Shown here: positions 39,461-41,881 of the stretch, one piece after another
Numbering within the stretch: position 1 is the first letter of the stretch
Layout: the number at the start of each line of letters is the position of its first letter
Assembly: GCA_937943625.1 (NCBI GenBank)
Contig: CALEAD010000049.1
Coordinates: forward strand, 1 to 41,881
DNA from: an uncultured Anaerolineae bacterium
Lineage (GTDB): Bacteria; Chloroflexota; Anaerolineae; Promineifilales; Promineifilaceae
Direction: 5' to 3'
Length of the DNA stretch: 41,881 nt
Made by a program: the position numbers and the translations under genes
The notes under the pieces: generated by a model
The model's input: the letters and a program-made list of their open reading frames with translations, nothing else
Databases searched by the model: none
Told to the model about the DNA's origin: nothing

Positions 39461-40876
39461 ATGCGACAAACGCTCGTCCTCCTTACGCTCCTCTCCCTCC
39501 TCTCTGCCTGCCAGCCTGCCCCGACCGAAACCTTGCCCGTCCCACCCCCAACGGACATCCCCGTCCGCGCGCCGACCGAAATTCCGCCGTCTCCGCCGCC
39601 GGATGCCGCTCCCCTCACCGTCACCTACGCCCCCTCCGCCGCCGACTTCCCCAACCCGGAGCGCGGCTTTTACGAAGGCGCGGAATTGGGCGAAAACGAC
39701 CTGAGCTGGTATCCCGCCGAGACCGGCAACCATCTGCTGCATCTCTACGCCCGCCTCGATGACTTCCGCCGCCGCGACCTGACCCCCAAAGATCTTGCCG
39801 TACTCGAAGATTTTTTCACCCTGGCGCGGCAGGCGGGAGTCAAAGTCATCCTCCGTTTTTCCTACAATTTTGGCGAAACCTATCCCCTGCCCGCGCCCGA
39901 TGCCTCGCTGGAGCAGGCGCTGCGGCACATCGAGCAACTCGCGCCCGTTCTGGAAGCCAACAAAGACGTCATTGCCTGGTTTGAAGCCGGCTTCATCGGC
40001 GCCTGGGGCGAGTGGCACACCTCCGCCAGCCGCTTGGATACGCCCGAAAACAAAGCCATCATCCGCGATGCGCTCTACCGCTATTTTCCGCAAGACCGCT
40101 TCATTCTCTTTCGATACCCCGGCGATTTCACCCGCTGGTATCCGCAGCCACTGAGCGAAGCGCAGGCCTTTAACGGTTCAGACCAGGCGCGCACGGGGCA
40201 TCACAACGACTGTTTCCTCGCCAGCGACGACGATTGGGGGACGTATTACGACTACGACGGCTCGCTCCAAATCGAAGCGTGGAAGACCTACCTCGCCGCG
40301 ATGACGCGCTTCGCCCCGATGAGCGGCGAGACCTGCAACCCCAACCCGCCCCGCTCCGACTGTCCCACCGCTCTGGCCGAACTGGAACGCCTGCACTGGA
40401 CGGCGCTCAACGAAGCCTATCATCTCGATGTGATTCAGGGCTGGAAAGACCAGGGCTGCTACGCCGAAATCCGTCGGCGGCTGGGGTATCGTCTCAGCCT
40501 GCTGGAAGCCTCCTTTCCGAGACAAGTCCGCCCCGGCAGGGACCTGACCCTGCATGTTCGCCTGCAAAACACCGGCTTTGCCTCCCCGCTGCTGCCGCGC
40601 CCAGTGTACCTTATTCTGGTAGGACAAGATAATATCTTGTCCTACCCCATCCCTGCCGACCCGCGCCGCTGGCAGCCGGGCGAACACGACCTGACCGCTT
40701 CCATCACCCTGCCCGTCAGCCTGTCCGCAGGCACATATCAACTCGCCCTGTGGCTGCCCGACCCCTCCCCCCGCCTGCAAAACGACCCGCGCTATGCGAT
40801 TCGGTTCGCCAATGAAGGCGTTTGGGACGCCGAACACGGCTGGAATCTGCTGGGCAGCCTCACCGTGAGCGAGTGA
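39461..40876 (+). CDS. Lipoprotein of the DUF4874/DUF4832 type
   Basis: This 471-residue protein has a lipobox (LLSAC, Cys17), a Pro-Thr linker to about 55, then NPERGFYE, HLLHLYARLDDF, VKVILRFSYNFG and IAWFEAGFIGAWGEWHTS, which resemble a TIM-barrel glycosidase-like DUF4874 domain. A DUF4832-like part follows (HHNDCFLASDDDWGTYY, about residues 246-262, and LHWTALNEAYH). The last 120 residues form a beta-sandwich. No proven enzyme activity is known to me; carbohydrate processing is likely. ATG 39461 follows AAGGAG. A 29-bp perfect inverted repeat lies within the frame near residue 390. GC content is much higher than in the herA operon just upstream. Confidence 0.8.
   Translation: MRQTLVLLTLLSLLSACQPAPTETLPVPPPTDIPVRAPTEIPPSPPPDAAPLTVTYAPSAADFPNPERGFYEGAELGENDLSWYPAETGNHLLHLYARLDDFRRRDLTPKDLAVLEDFFTLARQAGVKVILRFSYNFGETYPLPAPDASLEQALRHIEQLAPVLEANKDVIAWFEAGFIGAWGEWHTSASRLDTPENKAIIRDALYRYFPQDRFILFRYPGDFTRWYPQPLSEAQAFNGSDQARTGHHNDCFLASDDDWGTYYDYDGSLQIEAWKTYLAAMTRFAPMSGETCNPNPPRSDCPTALAELERLHWTALNEAYHLDVIQGWKDQGCYAEIRRRLGYRLSLLEASFPRQVRPGRDLTLHVRLQNTGFASPLLPRPVYLILVGQDNILSYPIPADPRRWQPGEHDLTASITLPVSLSAGTYQLALWLPDPSPRLQNDPRYAIRFANEGVWDAEHGWNLLGSLTVSE
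40618..40646. repeat. 29-bp perfect inverted repeat inside a gene
   Basis: GGTAGGACAAGATA (40618-40631), one central base, and TATCTTGTCCTACC (40633-40646) are exact reverse complements. The element is in frame in the lipoprotein gene and encodes VGQDNILSY. The surrounding codons are GC-rich while the repeat is AT-rich, as if it had been inserted. Confidence 0.85.
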
Positions 40877-40914
40877 GACGGAAGGTTACTGCCTACCCGT
40901 TGCAATACAAAACA

Positions 40915-40976
40915 GGATGGAAGGATAAAAGGACAGTCCAAAACGAGCCGTTATCCTTACATCCTTTTATTCTGTT
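40915..40976 (+). terminator. Possible terminator after the lipoprotein gene
   Basis: GGATGGAAGGATAA (40915-40928) pairs with TTATCCTTACATCC (40951-40964) with one mismatch, followed by TTTTATTCTGTT. The loop is 22 nt. It lies 38 bp past the lipoprotein stop. Confidence 0.6.
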
Positions 40977-40999
40977 AAACCTGAGTCGAGTTCATCCAG

Positions 41000-41044
41000 G
41001 CCGACCATAGGTCGGCGGTACGTTTGGTTGCGGCTGGAAGCCGC
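41000..41044. repeat. Paired hairpins before the GH5-like gene
   Basis: GCCGACC-ATA-GGTCGGC (41000-41016) and GCGGCT-GGA-AGCCGC (41030-41044) are adjacent perfect hairpins with CGGTACGTTTGGTT between. The two-hairpin plan recalls the REP-like units at 21671 and 22205, but the sequence differs. Confidence 0.45.
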
Positions 41045-41075
41045 GCTATGGAGATTGCCCTCTGGAGAACACCCC

Positions 41076-41881
41076 ATGAATCGCCTGCTGCCCCTTCTCT
41101 TGCTTCTCTCCCTCCTCTCCGCCTGCCTGCCCCCGCCGGGGGGCGCGCCTGCAAACCCCGCCTACCCGACTAACGCCTATCCAACTCCCGACTATTCGAC
41201 AAACGACTATTTGACTTCCTCCCCCGACAAATGGTCTCTCTGGAGGGGCGGCACGCAACTGCGCGGGGCGAACCTCTGGCAGCGCGTCCGCGTCCCTGAC
41301 CTGGACGGCGACCTGCTCGGCGAGGGCTACATCGGCCCGCCCTACGTCCAATCCGACTTTGACCGGCTGGCGGCGGCAGGCGCCAACTACGTCAATCTCT
41401 CCATCCCCGGCTTGTTCAGCGAGCGCCCGCCCTACGTCCTCGATGAAGGCGCGCAGGCCAACCTCGATTCGCTGCTGGAGATGGCCGGGCGCGCCGGGCT
41501 GTTTGCGGTCATCTCCTTCCGCACCGGGCCGGGGCGCAGCGACTTCACCTTCTACCGCGACGGCGCCGGCGACTGGTTCGACCCGGACCTGCTCCTCGAA
41601 GCCGTCTGGACGGAGCAAGCCGCGCAGGACGCCTGGGTCGAGATGTGGCGCACCACCGCCGAACGCTATCGCGGCCATCCCGTTGTTGTCGGCTATGACC
41701 TGATGGTGGAGCCGAATGCCGATGAAGTCATGCTCGACCTGTACGACCCGGCCGAGTTCTACCCGCGCTACGCCGGCACGCTCTACGACTGGAATCAACT
41801 CTACCCGCGCCTGGTGGCCGCCATCCGCAGCGTGGACGGCGAAACGCCCATCCTGGTCAACCCGATGGGCTGGGGCAGCGT
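41076..41881 (+). CDS. GH5/cellulase-like lipoprotein, 3' end cut by the window
   Basis: At least 268 residues are present and the frame is open to the window edge. It has a lipobox (LLSAC, Cys17) almost identical in layout to the previous gene's, then a short linker. A TIM-barrel glycosidase-like region follows: LRGANLWQRV, FDRLAAAGANYVNLSIPG, LDSLLEMAGRAGLFAVISF and YRGHPVVVGYDLMVEPNAD. Glu212 in VEP sits where GH5 enzymes have the acid/base Glu of N-E-P, but the Asn is Val here. The nucleophile would lie beyond the window. ATG 41076 has GGAG at 41064-41067. It probably forms a unit with the DUF4832-type lipoprotein for carbohydrate use. Confidence 0.75.
   Translation, partial: MNRLLPLLLLLSLLSACLPPPGGAPANPAYPTNAYPTPDYSTNDYLTSSPDKWSLWRGGTQLRGANLWQRVRVPDLDGDLLGEGYIGPPYVQSDFDRLAAAGANYVNLSIPGLFSERPPYVLDEGAQANLDSLLEMAGRAGLFAVISFRTGPGRSDFTFYRDGAGDWFDPDLLLEAVWTEQAAQDAWVEMWRTTAERYRGHPVVVGYDLMVEPNADEVMLDLYDPAEFYPRYAGTLYDWNQLYPRLVAAIRSVDGETPILVNPMGWGS

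Noticed and set aside
41046..41798. 250-residue minus-strand frame at the right end
   Set aside because: The plus-strand frame from 41076 has a ribosome-binding site, lipobox and glycosidase-like motifs; the antisense frame shows Val/Gly/Arg-rich shadow composition.

Overview
The window looks like chromosomal DNA from a Chloroflexota bacterium (Anaerolineae/Ardenticatenia-like). This is an inference from style, not from a marker gene: very long BTAD/NB-ARC/TPR regulators, lipoproteins with Pro-Thr linkers, secreted proteins carrying a 'YLPLI/YLPFI' type motif, a two-domain protein disulfide oxidoreductase, and unusually dense short palindromic repeats. No rRNA, tRNA or CRISPR array was seen.

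Layout. 0.3-2.6 kb: xpt-guaA (xanthine to XMP to GMP). 2.8-5.8 kb: a polytopic membrane protein and a stand-alone hydantoinase-A-like protein. 6.2-9.1 kb: aspartate-type aminotransferase and ATP-dependent PEP carboxykinase, overlapping by ATGA (aspartate to oxaloacetate to PEP). 9.2-14.2 kb, minus strand: two overlapping BTAD-type regulators with ATPase domains. They are divergent from a 68-residue protein and two large lipoproteins (14.4-18.9 kb). 19.1-21.6 kb, minus: secreted M28 metallopeptidase with four C-terminal beta-sandwich repeats. 21.8-24.6 kb: a small unknown protein, ribosomal protein bS21, a two-thioredoxin-fold oxidoreductase and a thioredoxin-reductase-like flavoprotein. 24.8-26.8 kb: secreted subtilase. 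26.8-29.5 kb: a self-similar beta-rich protein, a membrane-anchored protein and a decayed VapBC-type module. 29.6-34.5 kb, minus: a 1625-residue alpha-2-macroglobulin with a thioester motif and an internal multi-pass membrane block. 35.3-39.4 kb: a tight three-gene operon of a DUF4338/DruA-like protein, a NurA-like nuclease and a HerA-like ATPase. 39.5 kb to the end: a DUF4874/DUF4832-type lipoprotein and the start of a GH5-like lipoprotein.

Two things stand out. First, the palindrome ACGGCCGT (often AACGGCCGTT) occurs about 65 times by eye between 1.65 and 33.9 kb, in genes and between them on both strands, and then not once in the last 8 kb. The loss coincides with a broken gene at about 35.2 kb and with a change in base composition, so the right end looks like an acquired segment or a junction. 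Second, that right-hand segment begins with the DUF4338-NurA-HerA operon. Its genes overlap or nearly touch, and a TATAAT box sits so close to the first start codon that the mRNA may be leaderless. A DruA-like protein with a NurA-HerA DNA-end-processing pair is a plausible, to my knowledge uncharacterised, anti-phage or DNA-processing system.

The intergenic DNA also carries several repeat families: a CGGTC-rich leader joined to a near-constant Shine-Dalgarno block upstream of four unrelated genes, a 62-bp dispersed element present twice, and paired-hairpin REP-like units.
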